Assembly (NCBI GenBank): GCA_011090425.1
Contig: PHGD01000024.1
Span: forward strand, 1 to 42,082
Direction of reading: 5' to 3'
Source of the DNA: Nitrospira sp. LK70
GTDB lineage: Bacteria > Nitrospirota > Nitrospiria > Nitrospirales > Nitrospiraceae
DNA length: 42,082 nt
The translations under genes were made by a program, and so were the position numbers. How positions within the stretch are numbered: position 1 is the first letter of the stretch; each line of letters opens with the position of its first letter. Below, piece after piece: positions 1-8,645 of this stretch. The notes below the pieces were generated by a model, which was not told where the DNA came from, did not search any database, and worked only from the letters and a program-made list of their open reading frames with translations.

Positions 1-79
1 TGACGTCCAGGTTCACGCGACTCACGGTCCACGGCGACTGCAGGCCCAACAGGTACTGATAGAGTGCGGTGTCTTGCAT
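1..79 (-). CDS. ISL3-type transposase, N-terminal fragment cut by window edge
   Basis: The minus strand reads MQDTALYQYLLGLQSPWTVS and on to RVNLDV before leaving the window, preceded by a strong GAGGAGG ribosome site 6-7 nt before the ATG. The pattern of a short alpha-helical start, then LLGL..PW.V..V.LDV, is typical of the N-terminus of ISL3-family transposases, which bind the element ends and catalyse DDE transposition. Only 26 codons are visible, so neither the zinc-binding region nor the catalytic residues can be checked. Whether the element is intact depends on sequence to the left. Confidence 0.55.
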   Translation of the reverse strand, partial: MQDTALYQYLLGLQSPWTVSRVNLDV

Positions 80-335
80 GGTCGGTTCCTCCTCGGCCGA
101 CCATCCTATCCGTTCACCCTACCCACGGGAAACCCGGAAGCACCCTTTTATGCAGCTGCAGACATTTTCACCTTCGGGCTTACTGAGGTTATCTTCGTGC
201 CGACTGAGATCGCCATGAGAGACAAGATAAGCATTTTCCACCTCACATATGGTCCAGATCAAAAACTGGTGAAGTTTGACAAGCCCTGAATCCTCCTGTT
301 CGTTCCAGAAGTTCGCAATAGGCTGAATAATCCCT
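80..335. other. Gap between transposase start and M48 protease gene
   Basis: No convincing gene is seen. An 81-codon minus-strand reading frame at 119-364 overlaps the end of the protease gene and resembles nothing known. If the transposase belongs to a complete element, its terminal inverted repeat should lie here; a G-rich start at about 265-285 (minus strand, beginning GGGCTTGTCAAACTTC) is a possible end, but the partner end is outside the window. Confidence 0.3.
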
Positions 336-1454
336 TCATTTCTCGCGTATTGTTCTCCATTCAAACGAGAAGGGTACCGGCTCTCTCCGAGGCAGCAAGT
401 CCAGTTCTATCTTCAACCGTTCGGCGCGTGCTGCGCTCATCGGATGGGTGGAAAGCCATTCGACCCGTCCCTCATCTTTCTCGGCCAACCGTTGGAAGAA
501 GGTGATCATGCCGGACGGATCGATTTTGGCCCGATAAAGGAGCTGGAGGCCGGTCAGGTCCGCCTCCGTCTCCTGTGCCCGTCCGAACTTCAATGTCATC
601 AATTCAACACCGAGCTGCTTCATCACCCCACCCAATCCCGGTGGATTCCCCAACACGATCGACAGGACGGCCACAAAGCCTAGTTGCTTGACGATACGTT
701 CCAGTCCATGCCGCTGCAGCACATGGTTCAGCTCATGAGCCAGTACACCAGCCACTTCTTCCGGCCTTTCCGCTTTCTTCATCAATCCCGTGAAGACAAC
801 GATGTACCCACCAGGCAGGGCAAAGGCATTTACCACGTCGCTTTTCACGATGGTGATCTCGAATCTGTAGGGGTTCTCTGGAATCTGGTCGGTCAGGCGA
901 TGGGTCATCTCGGTAACGGCGGCCACGGCGGGGCCTTCTTTCATGACTTCCTGACGAGCAAGAAAGTCACGATACGCGGACTCGCCCAGCTTCCGCTCCC
1001 ACTCGATCGGGATACGATCGACGGCCAGTTCTACCAGCAGATCGCTCCCAAACCAGAGTCCCAGCACCGAGGCCAGGAGCGCCCCTCCAACGATAGTCCA
1101 CACGATCCGGCGCCGTTGCCGCACCTGACGAACCTGTTCCGCCGCTCGTTCGAGCGGTATCGTCAAGTGATCGGGCGCCGCTTGTCGGAAGGCACGAATT
1201 ACGTCGGGGTTCTTGAGATACAGCGTTCGCTGCCCTGTCGGTCCTGTCCATGTCGCGACAAGCTGGTCATGATCCAACCCACCCGCTGAAACGGTCAGCT
1301 CTGCAAATGGCACGGATTCCGAACGGCGCTCGCTCGCATCAGAATCCGAGAGAAAAGTCATCGTGAGGCCATGTCCTTCGACATGGACAAGGCACGGCAG
1401 ACCAGTGGCGGAGAATTCATCACCAAAACAGAGCGCATTAGGCTGGAAGGACAT
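336..1454 (-). CDS. M48-family membrane zinc metalloprotease
   Basis: A 372-residue protein with a beta-rich N-terminal region (about 1-105), one membrane segment (about 117-142) and a C-terminal M48 peptidase domain. The zinc site is visible as HELNH at residues 240-244, with the third-ligand region ETEAD at 295-299, followed by the STHP motif near residue 345. M48 enzymes (HtpX, Oma1, BepA relatives) degrade misfolded membrane or envelope proteins; with a single N-terminal anchor the catalytic domain most likely faces the periplasm. The gene lies downstream of the AIM24-type gene on the same strand with a 94-bp gap, so co-transcription is possible. Substrate is unknown. No clear Shine-Dalgarno precedes this ATG, so the start is slightly uncertain. 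Confidence 0.88.
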   Translation of the reverse strand: MSFQPNALCFGDEFSATGLPCLVHVEGHGLTMTFLSDSDASERRSESVPFAELTVSAGGLDHDQLVATWTGPTGQRTLYLKNPDVIRAFRQAAPDHLTIPLERAAEQVRQVRQRRRIVWTIVGGALLASVLGLWFGSDLLVELAVDRIPIEWERKLGESAYRDFLARQEVMKEGPAVAAVTEMTHRLTDQIPENPYRFEITIVKSDVVNAFALPGGYIVVFTGLMKKAERPEEVAGVLAHELNHVLQRHGLERIVKQLGFVAVLSIVLGNPPGLGGVMKQLGVELMTLKFGRAQETEADLTGLQLLYRAKIDPSGMITFFQRLAEKDEGRVEWLSTHPMSAARAERLKIELDLLPRREPVPFSFEWRTIREK

Positions 1455-1548
1455 GTGGTTCGTCAGACGCCACTCGTCAGTCAGAGAATGGGACTATCTT
1501 CTGCCGCATCCATTCACCGCGTGGGACGGTTGACGATTGAGGCCCTCA

Positions 1549-2232
1549 TCACTCGGTCACTGGAATGAACTGCCGTACCCACGCTCCAAAACCGCCTGGA
1601 TTGCGGCTCTGAATGAACACAAGGCCCGGTCCACGGAATCGGCAGACAAAACCCTCGCCCGAGGTGAAGCTGGCGACCCATCCCGAAGTGGCCTTTTCGA
1701 TGTTGTACGAGGTGGTCGTCGACCAAGCAACCAGATGGCTATTGTCCACGATATATTCCTGAGCCGGTTTCAACTCGATCTTGTGAACGGCTCCGAAGCT
1801 GTTCAGTAGGAGCATTCCCTTTCCGCTCATTTTGAGGATGAAGAAGCCCTCCCCGCCCAACAGTCCACGGCTCATACTCTGCATCTGACTATCAATCGTC
1901 ACCCCATCGGCACCAGCCAGGAATCCATCCTTTTGCACCATATACTCGCTGACACCATCGAGATCGAGAACGACAATCTCGCCCGGCACTGTCGGCGCAA
2001 GCAACACTTCGCCGGCACCGCGACTGGCGCGCAAAGTCTGGAAGAAAAACTTCTCTCCCGTCAGAAACTTTCGTGACAGCGCTCCGAGAAACCCTCCCTC
2101 CATTTTGCTTTCAATGTCGATAGTCGGCGAGCAGGCCACCATCGCACCTGACTCAGCCTTGATGTGCTCACCCTCTGCCAACTCAACACGCACCATCGGA
2201 AACGCACCGGGATATAAGATCTCGCTCTTCAT
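1549..2232 (-). CDS. AIM24 / TIGR00266 family protein
   Basis: A 227-residue protein of the AIM24/TIGR00266 family, recognisable from the opening ..YPGAFPMVRVELAEGE.., the segment E(S)GAMVACS, the repeated glycine-rich turns (MEGGFLGALSRKFLTGEKFF, GGEGFFILKMSGKG) and the C-terminal R..GPG.VFIQSRNP. The family folds as a beta-prism-like barrel with internal repeats. The yeast homologue AIM24 sits in the mitochondrial inner membrane; bacterial members have no settled biochemical role. No signal peptide or membrane segment is visible, so it is probably cytoplasmic. The start is preceded by GGGAGAGGGAAG. It shares direction with the amidohydrolase gene upstream (19-bp gap) and the M48 protease downstream, suggesting a short operon. 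Confidence 0.85.
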   Translation of the reverse strand: MKSEILYPGAFPMVRVELAEGEHIKAESGAMVACSPTIDIESKMEGGFLGALSRKFLTGEKFFFQTLRASRGAGEVLLAPTVPGEIVVLDLDGVSEYMVQKDGFLAGADGVTIDSQMQSMSRGLLGGEGFFILKMSGKGMLLLNSFGAVHKIELKPAQEYIVDNSHLVAWSTTTSYNIEKATSGWVASFTSGEGFVCRFRGPGLVFIQSRNPGGFGAWVRQFIPVTE

Positions 2233-2251
2233 CTTCCCTCTCCCCTTTCTT

Positions 2252-3733
2252 TCACCTCACCCATCCATATACCCTCTGACTCGGCTCCGGTCCTTCTTCC
2301 AGATAGCTCATTCTGAGCCGACCTAGGGCGTCATTCGGCACCTGGCGCCGTTTTGCCTCGACATCGACCCCAAACAGCCTAGCCGAGTTTAACCCAAAAA
2401 CCTGTTCCTTCGTCCGCCTCGTCAGAGGCTGATACTGATGCTTCTCGATCAATTCCTCGGGGATCTGAAATCGCCGAAACGCCTCGATTTGCCATTGCGG
2501 CGTTCCATACCAGATGGAGTCTGTTCCCCACAGTACGTGATCGACCCCGAACGAGCGGATAATTTGCCCCAGCAGATGCGCACAGATCAACGGATAGGTC
2601 GTCACCAATTGCGCGAAGGTCGAACCCAGCTCCATATAGATATTCGAGATACTCGGTTCCACTTCCTTCATCCGGCAGAACTCGGTGGTCCATGGAATTT
2701 CGCCGGTCTTCGCAAATATCTGCTCGATCGAGGCCACGCCTCGGAACCCGGAGTGATACACCAGAAAGGCAAGATCTGGAAAGTCCTTCGCCGCCTTGAT
2801 CAAATCTCTTGGATGATTGTAGTCCGGCACGGGACCGAGAGGCAGCCCCTTGTGGACACATATCCGCTTCACGTTGAGCTTTCGCGCCTGTTCCAGCATT
2901 GGATAGGCGATGTGCTCATCATCCATCCGCCAGCCTCGGTCGAACCCCTTCGGGCAGGAACCGGTGTAGCATTTCCACGCATCCACCTTGAGGGTTTCAG
3001 CCTGCATCGCCATAAATTCTAAATCAGCTGCACCCAGTTGTGGTGTCGCCAGACCGTGAGCCAGCATCCGTTGCGAGCCGGCCAACCGATTGATCTCATC
3101 GCGAATATGAGCCATCTCCTTCGGCGGGACGACGGCCTCCTGAGGATAGGGCCCCGGCGGCGTACTGATCAACCCGACGGTCGTTTCGCTGTCGAAAAAC
3201 ACTTCTTTCACAAAATTCTTCCATGACAGATCCTCAAGGGTGCCTCGGTCCCCCACAAGTTTCGGGTTGAGCCCCGCCTCACGAATGTGCCTTCTCAACG
3301 ACAGGAGTGCCTGCTTGGAAACCGCGCCCTTGCGATTGCCTTCTGCATTAGCCGGGTCATAGTGGGAACTGACGTAGTGGGTTTGGACATCGAAGATAAA
3401 ATATGGGTCTCCCTGCTGTTCGGCAAACGCCGCTGTTTCGAACAGCTCAATTTCTCCGATGTTGAAAAATCGGCCGAATATGGTGTTCATGGCCAGCAGC
3501 GCCGCCGCCATCCCGCCGGTGGTCTTCAAGAAGTCTCGCCGTGTCAATCCACGCTGAGCTGCAGCCTTTTCCACTAACTCTCTTGTTATTCGTTCGACGT
3601 GCGCCTGTTCAGCCGTTTGACAAATCGGGAAAAACTCTTCGTTGGATACGATCTGCGTTGGAACAGCAGTTGGAAACGTCGCGCCCTTCTTCACGGAGAG
3701 ACTTTCAAGGAATGGTCTCGGTGAATGTCCCAT
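2252..3733 (-). CDS. Amidohydrolase-2 family protein with Tat-type leader
   Basis: A 493-residue member of the amidohydrolase 2 (PF04909, ACMSD-like TIM-barrel) superfamily. After a twin-arginine stretch LTRRDFLKTTGGMAAALLAM (Arg65-Arg66) comes the metal-site start FDVQTHYV (D-x-Q-x-H, about residue 115) and, near the C-terminus, HVLWGTDSIWYG carrying the expected acidic ligand. Enzymes of this group hydrolyse or decarboxylate small organic acids using a divalent metal; the substrate cannot be inferred. The 64 residues before the twin arginine are unusually long for a Tat signal; an in-frame GTG just before EKAAAQRGLTRRDF would give a normal leader and is an alternative start. If exported, it acts folded in the periplasm. 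A sigma70-like promoter precedes it. Confidence 0.82.
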   Translation of the reverse strand: MGHSPRPFLESLSVKKGATFPTAVPTQIVSNEEFFPICQTAEQAHVERITRELVEKAAAQRGLTRRDFLKTTGGMAAALLAMNTIFGRFFNIGEIELFETAAFAEQQGDPYFIFDVQTHYVSSHYDPANAEGNRKGAVSKQALLSLRRHIREAGLNPKLVGDRGTLEDLSWKNFVKEVFFDSETTVGLISTPPGPYPQEAVVPPKEMAHIRDEINRLAGSQRMLAHGLATPQLGAADLEFMAMQAETLKVDAWKCYTGSCPKGFDRGWRMDDEHIAYPMLEQARKLNVKRICVHKGLPLGPVPDYNHPRDLIKAAKDFPDLAFLVYHSGFRGVASIEQIFAKTGEIPWTTEFCRMKEVEPSISNIYMELGSTFAQLVTTYPLICAHLLGQIIRSFGVDHVLWGTDSIWYGTPQWQIEAFRRFQIPEELIEKHQYQPLTRRTKEQVFGLNSARLFGVDVEAKRRQVPNDALGRLRMSYLEEGPEPSQRVYGWVR

Positions 3734-3765
3734 GACACACCTCTTAATCTATACAAGGCCCACTG

Positions 3766-3794
3766 ATTGTGTGAAATACTCCGAGCGCTGTCAA
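3766..3794 (-). promoter_or_regulatory. Candidate sigma70 promoter of the amidohydrolase gene
   Basis: On the minus strand TTGACA (3789-3794), 17-bp spacer, CACAAT (3766-3771), about 33 nt before the ATG at 3733. A second possible -10 (TATAGA, about 3751) lies closer to the gene. Sequence pattern only. Confidence 0.4.
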
Positions 3795-3835
3795 GCAAGC
3801 GATGTTGGGACAGACCGGGAGTAGTGTGGAAAGGC

Positions 3836-6800
3836 TTATCTGGACTTGGATGAAGCGGCTGAAGTTTTCGCAGAAGCGGCAGACGTTTGGACAGCAGGAA
3901 TCTCTACCACCACATCCGACTGAGGATCGGCATCTTGATCCTTCCCATCCCGCCCGACACTGTAAAGAAGGCCTTTTTTCATGTTCACCAACATCGGCAA
4001 TCCCGTATAGGGGTCATAGAAACTTTGTCCTGCTTTCGCGATCCTTGTGAGGAGATCTCCATCTAGAGAGCCACGTCTGAGCCAGGCTTGTAAGCTGGCA
4101 AGCCGGAGGTGGGCCTCTGTATCGACCACGAATCCGTTGTACCGGTCCCATGGAGCAAGCGGTTCTAGACCGACAATATTCTCGATAGGATTAGTGAAAT
4201 AGTCCGTCAGGCCGGATGCCGGAAAGTGTATGTAGGTTTTCCACTTCGGCAATGACCCATATCGCCCTTCGCCGGCAGCTTTGTACGACGCGTCGTAATA
4301 TTCTGCATAGGCGTTGAGACGGCGTTGCACCGGCAAAGGGAGAGCCAATGCCACCATCTTGTACAACGGCTGTTCTTCAGCCCTCACGGCTTTCAGCTGA
4401 GCGTCGTACATCTTTGAAGCGACGACTAGTTCGCTCTGCATGGGCCAGCGCAGCGAGAGCTCCACCTGATCAAGCGGCCGAAGGAATTTCGAGATGCGGC
4501 CCAGATATTTTCCGTCGAAGTCAGAACGGACGAGTAACCCCGAGGCGATTGCGATATCATCATTGATCGCCTGCAGGGCCAGCATTTTCACGGCAAGGGT
4601 CCTGGCTTGACCCAGGATGATGCGCCACGTTTCCATGTCCGTTTCAAGTCGTTCGACGCCGATATCGGCACCTTGCAGAAAGCCATCCGACACATGGAGT
4701 TGGTGAGCAAAGACCATTGCGGTACAAGAAGGAGCAGTAGGTTGACCAAACCCCCAATCTTCAAAGGGAAGCTTTTTCCACTGACCATATCGATTGAGCG
4801 TCGATTGATGCTCATTGCTCCATCCCTTAATGGTGTCTTGATGGGACTTGAACTCACCGAGGGGATCTGATCCGCGAACCCACCCGCGCATGACATCGGC
4901 TGATGCATTTGCCCCCTTGATCGTCCTCGATCTCGATCCACCAAAACAGGCCGACGCAGAATCGCCATCGTTCACCTCAGACTTCCGATCATATCCCGCC
5001 TGTATCGGATCGTGACCGACCGGCGCGTCAATCCCGAGGAGGAGAAAGTAGCCGTTTTTCTTGAAATCCGACAGAGTCCGTTGAGGAGTGGTCGTGAGGC
5101 GTTGAAATGCCGGAGACGGTGATTCTTCCATGATAATCCAGGTCAGTCCGACAGCACCGATTCCTAACACCATCAGAATCACGGAGAGCATCACCAGACT
5201 CACACATGTCACCACAATAGCCCGCGTGGTCGAGAAGCAGGAGCCGACAAATCCCGCAATCGCAACGCGGGCTCGACTCAGCGTCGTACTGGATTTTCGA
5301 ACTGGTTTCAACTCCACTACATGTTCATGTGGCTCAGTCGGTCTGACATTTCGGGATGATTCAAAGCGCGCATCAACTGCGGCTGCAGCCACTGACGTAG
5401 ACCGGGTGACTTCCTGCCGTTCTGAAATCAACGGGGGCGCCTGGGCAAAAGGCGTGGCTTGAGATGGCTCGATAAACCGAATCGATTCTCCAGCTTTGAC
5501 CCATTCCGCTTGTGCGGGCACTGGCTCAGGAACCGGTGCAGGAATGAGAGTTCGCACCTCAACAATCGCCACTGCCTGCGGTTGCTCCTCCCGGACCTGT
5601 ACCTCGGTCGGCTCTTCACTGAGATGAGGACCGGTCGCCTTTTCAGACGGCAGTTCCAAAATATTGTGTTGCGTAAGTAGCGGGACGGAAGATGGAATCT
5701 CGCTGGTTTCACCACTCAACGGCTCGCAGGTCGGTTGTGATGGGGCAGCGGGATGTTCTGCCGTAGATTCCTGATCGAGGTTCTGAGCGGTAATTATCGT
5801 ACGATCAGCATCCGCCATCAAAACGGGGGCGGCACTCTGAGACGAAACCGCTGCAGGAGACACTACATCGTCTGTGACCTGTCCATTCGCATAAACCGAC
5901 GATATTCTCGTTTTGAGAGAGGCTTCCGAAGGCGGCGATGCAGACATCGTAGGACCGCTCACCACCGGAAGCTGTTGGTCCAGTTCTGCCAAGGCAGGGG
6001 CGCTTTCTGGCATGGAAGTGGTTTGTCCCAAATCAGCAACCGGTATCTCAGGCTCAGTCGAGACCGGTATCTCACGATCCGGAGTAATCGAAAATGCTCC
6101 CGTTTCTGCAACAGGGCGAGGTGGAGAGATCGGAGGTTGTGCTTGATCTTCACCTATTCTCGTTACCAAATCCTTGTCAGCTTCACCAGCTGATTGAACT
6201 ATCGCTGACTCCGTGTCCTCGGCATCCGGCTCAGCTGTTTGCGCCGGGAGAATCGAGATGACCGACTCCTGAACTTGATCCCAAGGCATCGGCGCAATTT
6301 GAAATCCAGATGCGGTTTGGTCTCTCAACGACACTGATTCTTCTCGCTTCGGAATTTCAACCGCTTGATGTTCTAACACTTGTTCCTGGGGTGGGGAGGC
6401 GACTGCGGGAAGTGCTTCCTCGACGTTCGTTTGTGTTACTTCAGCTGGGGAGACATTTGCTGAATGATCACTTCCGAATTTCCATGCACTATTAAAGACT
6501 GATTCCCATGAGAAGCCTGGTTGCTTCCATGGTGCTGAAATCTCATTGGCTGAAACCGACTCGGGATTCGATGGAGCACTGGTCTCAGGAGAGGCTTCAG
6601 CAACGACTTCTTTTGAATTAGTGTCGACAGGCTGCTGGAGGGAGGGTTGTCGATCCTCGGCCTCTATTGGGCCAGCGATCGACGATTCCTTGTTCAAGGA
6701 GGCGGGTGCTGATATCTCTTCCATCTGGGAAGAGAGTGTGCCGCCGGTAGCATCGAGGGACTGTACTGTGGGTTCAAGCGATGGTACCGAAGAATCGGCA

Positions 6801-7966
6801 GTCTCCGTGGGTGCGGAAACCAGGGATGAGCCACTTACACCAGACGATGCCCTTGGTTCAACCTCGGCCAATAAACTGTCTTGCTGTTGAGCTTCGGCAT
6901 GACCACCTGTCGACACAGCTGGATCCCACCCAGGTTGTGCCTCTGATCTCTCCGCATCGGGTACGGATGAGGAAGCGGATGGATGGCAACCTCCAAGAGC
7001 AACTTGTCCGGAACAATCATCCGTCTGAGGTCCAGAAGGAACACTCTTAAATTCACGCGTGTAAGTTTCTTCCCCTGCATCGCTTCCCCCTTCATTCGCG
7101 CTGCTCGCTGCCTGCTCTTGTAACGGTGGATCAGCGAGCCGCAATTCTCCATGGAAAGTCAGTCCTGGCTGTGCTGGAAGGTCCGTGATCGTCGGCGGAA
7201 TAGGAAATCCTGAGAGGCCCGAGTCCTCGACTACTTTGCGGTCCTCCGGCACCATCGTCTGAGCATCCTGAATTTCCCGCGGCATCACCCCATCCACCGG
7301 TTCACAACCTGCCTGAGTACCCTGACCTCCCTCAAGCATGTCGAGTGATGGAGCGACAATCGATTGTCCCGATTCGCTGGGCTGACGGGCCAGCAACTCA
7401 CCGGTTTGTGCGTCGAAGAAGGAGGCCAATCGAAAGGCCTCCGGACTCGCGGGGGCAAGCTCTCGTATTTTTGCATAGAGTAGAGGGGCATGGCGTGGAT
7501 TGTCGGGATCAGGGTCTTCGATCAGGATATCGATCGCCTTGGCATACTCAGCCGCAGCCTCGAGTGCATCTCCTTTCTCCTGATAGAGCGTCCCAAGTTT
7601 CTCCAGGAATGGAACGCATCGCGGACCGGCGGCTAAGTACTCTCGAAGCAACGATTCTGCGAGCCAATAATCTTGACGCTGAAATGCTTCGCTGATGAGT
7701 GAGTCAAAGGCTTCTCTCGCCGGGATAAGGCTCCCGAGGCGAAGGTGGAGGGTAGCGAAAAGTCGCCGCGCCTCCATGTTGTGAGGATCGAGTGTCAGCA
7801 ATTCCTTCAGAGCGACAGAAGAACGCCCATACTTTCCCGCATTCATTTGCGTGATGGCTTCCTCAAGAAGAGCGGTCTTCCTGCTGTAGCCCACCACACC
7901 ACGCTTGTGGCCATGGCTGGCCTGGGTTTTATCAGATTTTAGAGGGAGTTTTTTGTTTGCACGCAC
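3836..7966 (-). CDS. Giant TPR / disordered-linker / single-TM protein with pseudopilin-like C-terminal tail
   Basis: A 1376-residue protein starting at GTG. Residues about 30-200 are tetratricopeptide-type helices (NAGKYGRSSVALKELLTLDP, LRLGSLIPAREAFDSLI). Residues about 200-865 are low-complexity, rich in Pro, Ser, Glu, Ala and Gln with very few aromatics, typical of a disordered linker. One membrane helix lies at about 915-945 (VTCVSLVMLSVILMVLGIGA). The C-terminal region (about 950-1376) begins NGYFLLLGIDAPVGHDP and ends with DPYTGLPM..LLYSVGRDGKDQD..SDVVVEI, a motif shared with the C-termini of type II secretion/type IV pilin-like proteins. Predicted topology is cytoplasmic TPR and linker, periplasmic C-domain. 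It is divergent from the secretin gene at 8646 with a 679-bp gap, so a role in that envelope machine is inferred. Start and exact function are uncertain; no intact named family is recognised. Confidence 0.75.
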   Translation of the reverse strand: MRANKKLPLKSDKTQASHGHKRGVVGYSRKTALLEEAITQMNAGKYGRSSVALKELLTLDPHNMEARRLFATLHLRLGSLIPAREAFDSLISEAFQRQDYWLAESLLREYLAAGPRCVPFLEKLGTLYQEKGDALEAAAEYAKAIDILIEDPDPDNPRHAPLLYAKIRELAPASPEAFRLASFFDAQTGELLARQPSESGQSIVAPSLDMLEGGQGTQAGCEPVDGVMPREIQDAQTMVPEDRKVVEDSGLSGFPIPPTITDLPAQPGLTFHGELRLADPPLQEQAASSANEGGSDAGEETYTREFKSVPSGPQTDDCSGQVALGGCHPSASSSVPDAERSEAQPGWDPAVSTGGHAEAQQQDSLLAEVEPRASSGVSGSSLVSAPTETADSSVPSLEPTVQSLDATGGTLSSQMEEISAPASLNKESSIAGPIEAEDRQPSLQQPVDTNSKEVVAEASPETSAPSNPESVSANEISAPWKQPGFSWESVFNSAWKFGSDHSANVSPAEVTQTNVEEALPAVASPPQEQVLEHQAVEIPKREESVSLRDQTASGFQIAPMPWDQVQESVISILPAQTAEPDAEDTESAIVQSAGEADKDLVTRIGEDQAQPPISPPRPVAETGAFSITPDREIPVSTEPEIPVADLGQTTSMPESAPALAELDQQLPVVSGPTMSASPPSEASLKTRISSVYANGQVTDDVVSPAAVSSQSAAPVLMADADRTIITAQNLDQESTAEHPAAPSQPTCEPLSGETSEIPSSVPLLTQHNILELPSEKATGPHLSEEPTEVQVREEQPQAVAIVEVRTLIPAPVPEPVPAQAEWVKAGESIRFIEPSQATPFAQAPPLISERQEVTRSTSVAAAAVDARFESSRNVRPTEPHEHVVELKPVRKSSTTLSRARVAIAGFVGSCFSTTRAIVVTCVSLVMLSVILMVLGIGAVGLTWIIMEESPSPAFQRLTTTPQRTLSDFKKNGYFLLLGIDAPVGHDPIQAGYDRKSEVNDGDSASACFGGSRSRTIKGANASADVMRGWVRGSDPLGEFKSHQDTIKGWSNEHQSTLNRYGQWKKLPFEDWGFGQPTAPSCTAMVFAHQLHVSDGFLQGADIGVERLETDMETWRIILGQARTLAVKMLALQAINDDIAIASGLLVRSDFDGKYLGRISKFLRPLDQVELSLRWPMQSELVVASKMYDAQLKAVRAEEQPLYKMVALALPLPVQRRLNAYAEYYDASYKAAGEGRYGSLPKWKTYIHFPASGLTDYFTNPIENIVGLEPLAPWDRYNGFVVDTEAHLRLASLQAWLRRGSLDGDLLTRIAKAGQSFYDPYTGLPMLVNMKKGLLYSVGRDGKDQDADPQSDVVVEIPAVQTSAASAKTSAASSKSR

Positions 7967-8645
7967 ACAACAACCTTAGCAGATCCCTACATCTGAGAGT
8001 CTGTATTTACGGCCCATTTCCCTCCCCACTATCCCCTTAGGAGTGGGCATTGACATAGGGATGAAATCTTTTTGGGCACTGCAACTTGGATGCCCAGCTC
8101 TCAAATGAGTGACCAGATCAAATGTTTGAAAATTAAGGGCCTGACCGAGGAACGTTCATTTCATTTCCATCGCCCATCCAATTTTGGACGGACCGTTGCC
8201 CTTCCTGATTGATCAATCGTAGAGCGGCACAAAATCAGATATGCGATGAGAGAAGCAGATCAATCAGTGCGTTGGGATAATGTACGGAGAACATGACGTA
8301 CTACAGTCGACCCACACCACAACTATGACCGCACAGCCTGCCTGAACCTGCAAGATGCTCGTCATGTCGTAGCTGCGTTTCTAGGCACAGGCTCGTGACT
8401 CGTCACACATATAGCCTCTCTTTCTCGGATGTTTTGTGAGAGTCTTTACCGATCTGCGAATAGCCGGCTCCGCGGCTCAAGGAAAGAATCAAGCTGTGGA
8501 AATAGACCCCTCTTCCACACACAAGCTTAGGCTCCCTTTCCAAAAACCTCATCCTGGTTGTGTCATTCGATACGCCTATGATACGGTCAGGCTCACGTAT
8601 TCGGCTCAATTGGTACCACCGATACCACCGAATCAATAGTCCATC
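7967..8645. other. 679-bp divergent intergenic region
   Basis: The region separates the TPR/TM protein (minus) from the secretin (plus), so promoters for both are expected. A TTGACA occurs at 8050-8055 but without a convincing -10 at standard spacing. TATGAT at 8577-8582 is a weak candidate -10 for the secretin gene. No coding sequence or strong hairpin was seen; short reading frames here have no recognisable features. Confidence 0.35.

Noticed and set aside
684-1289. 201-codon plus-strand frame across the M48 gene
   Set aside because: Lies antisense to a protease with intact HELNH motif; the translation has no recognisable features.
8050-8055. TTGACA in the 7967-8645 gap as a promoter
   Set aside because: No -10-like sequence at 15-19 bp spacing on the plus strand.
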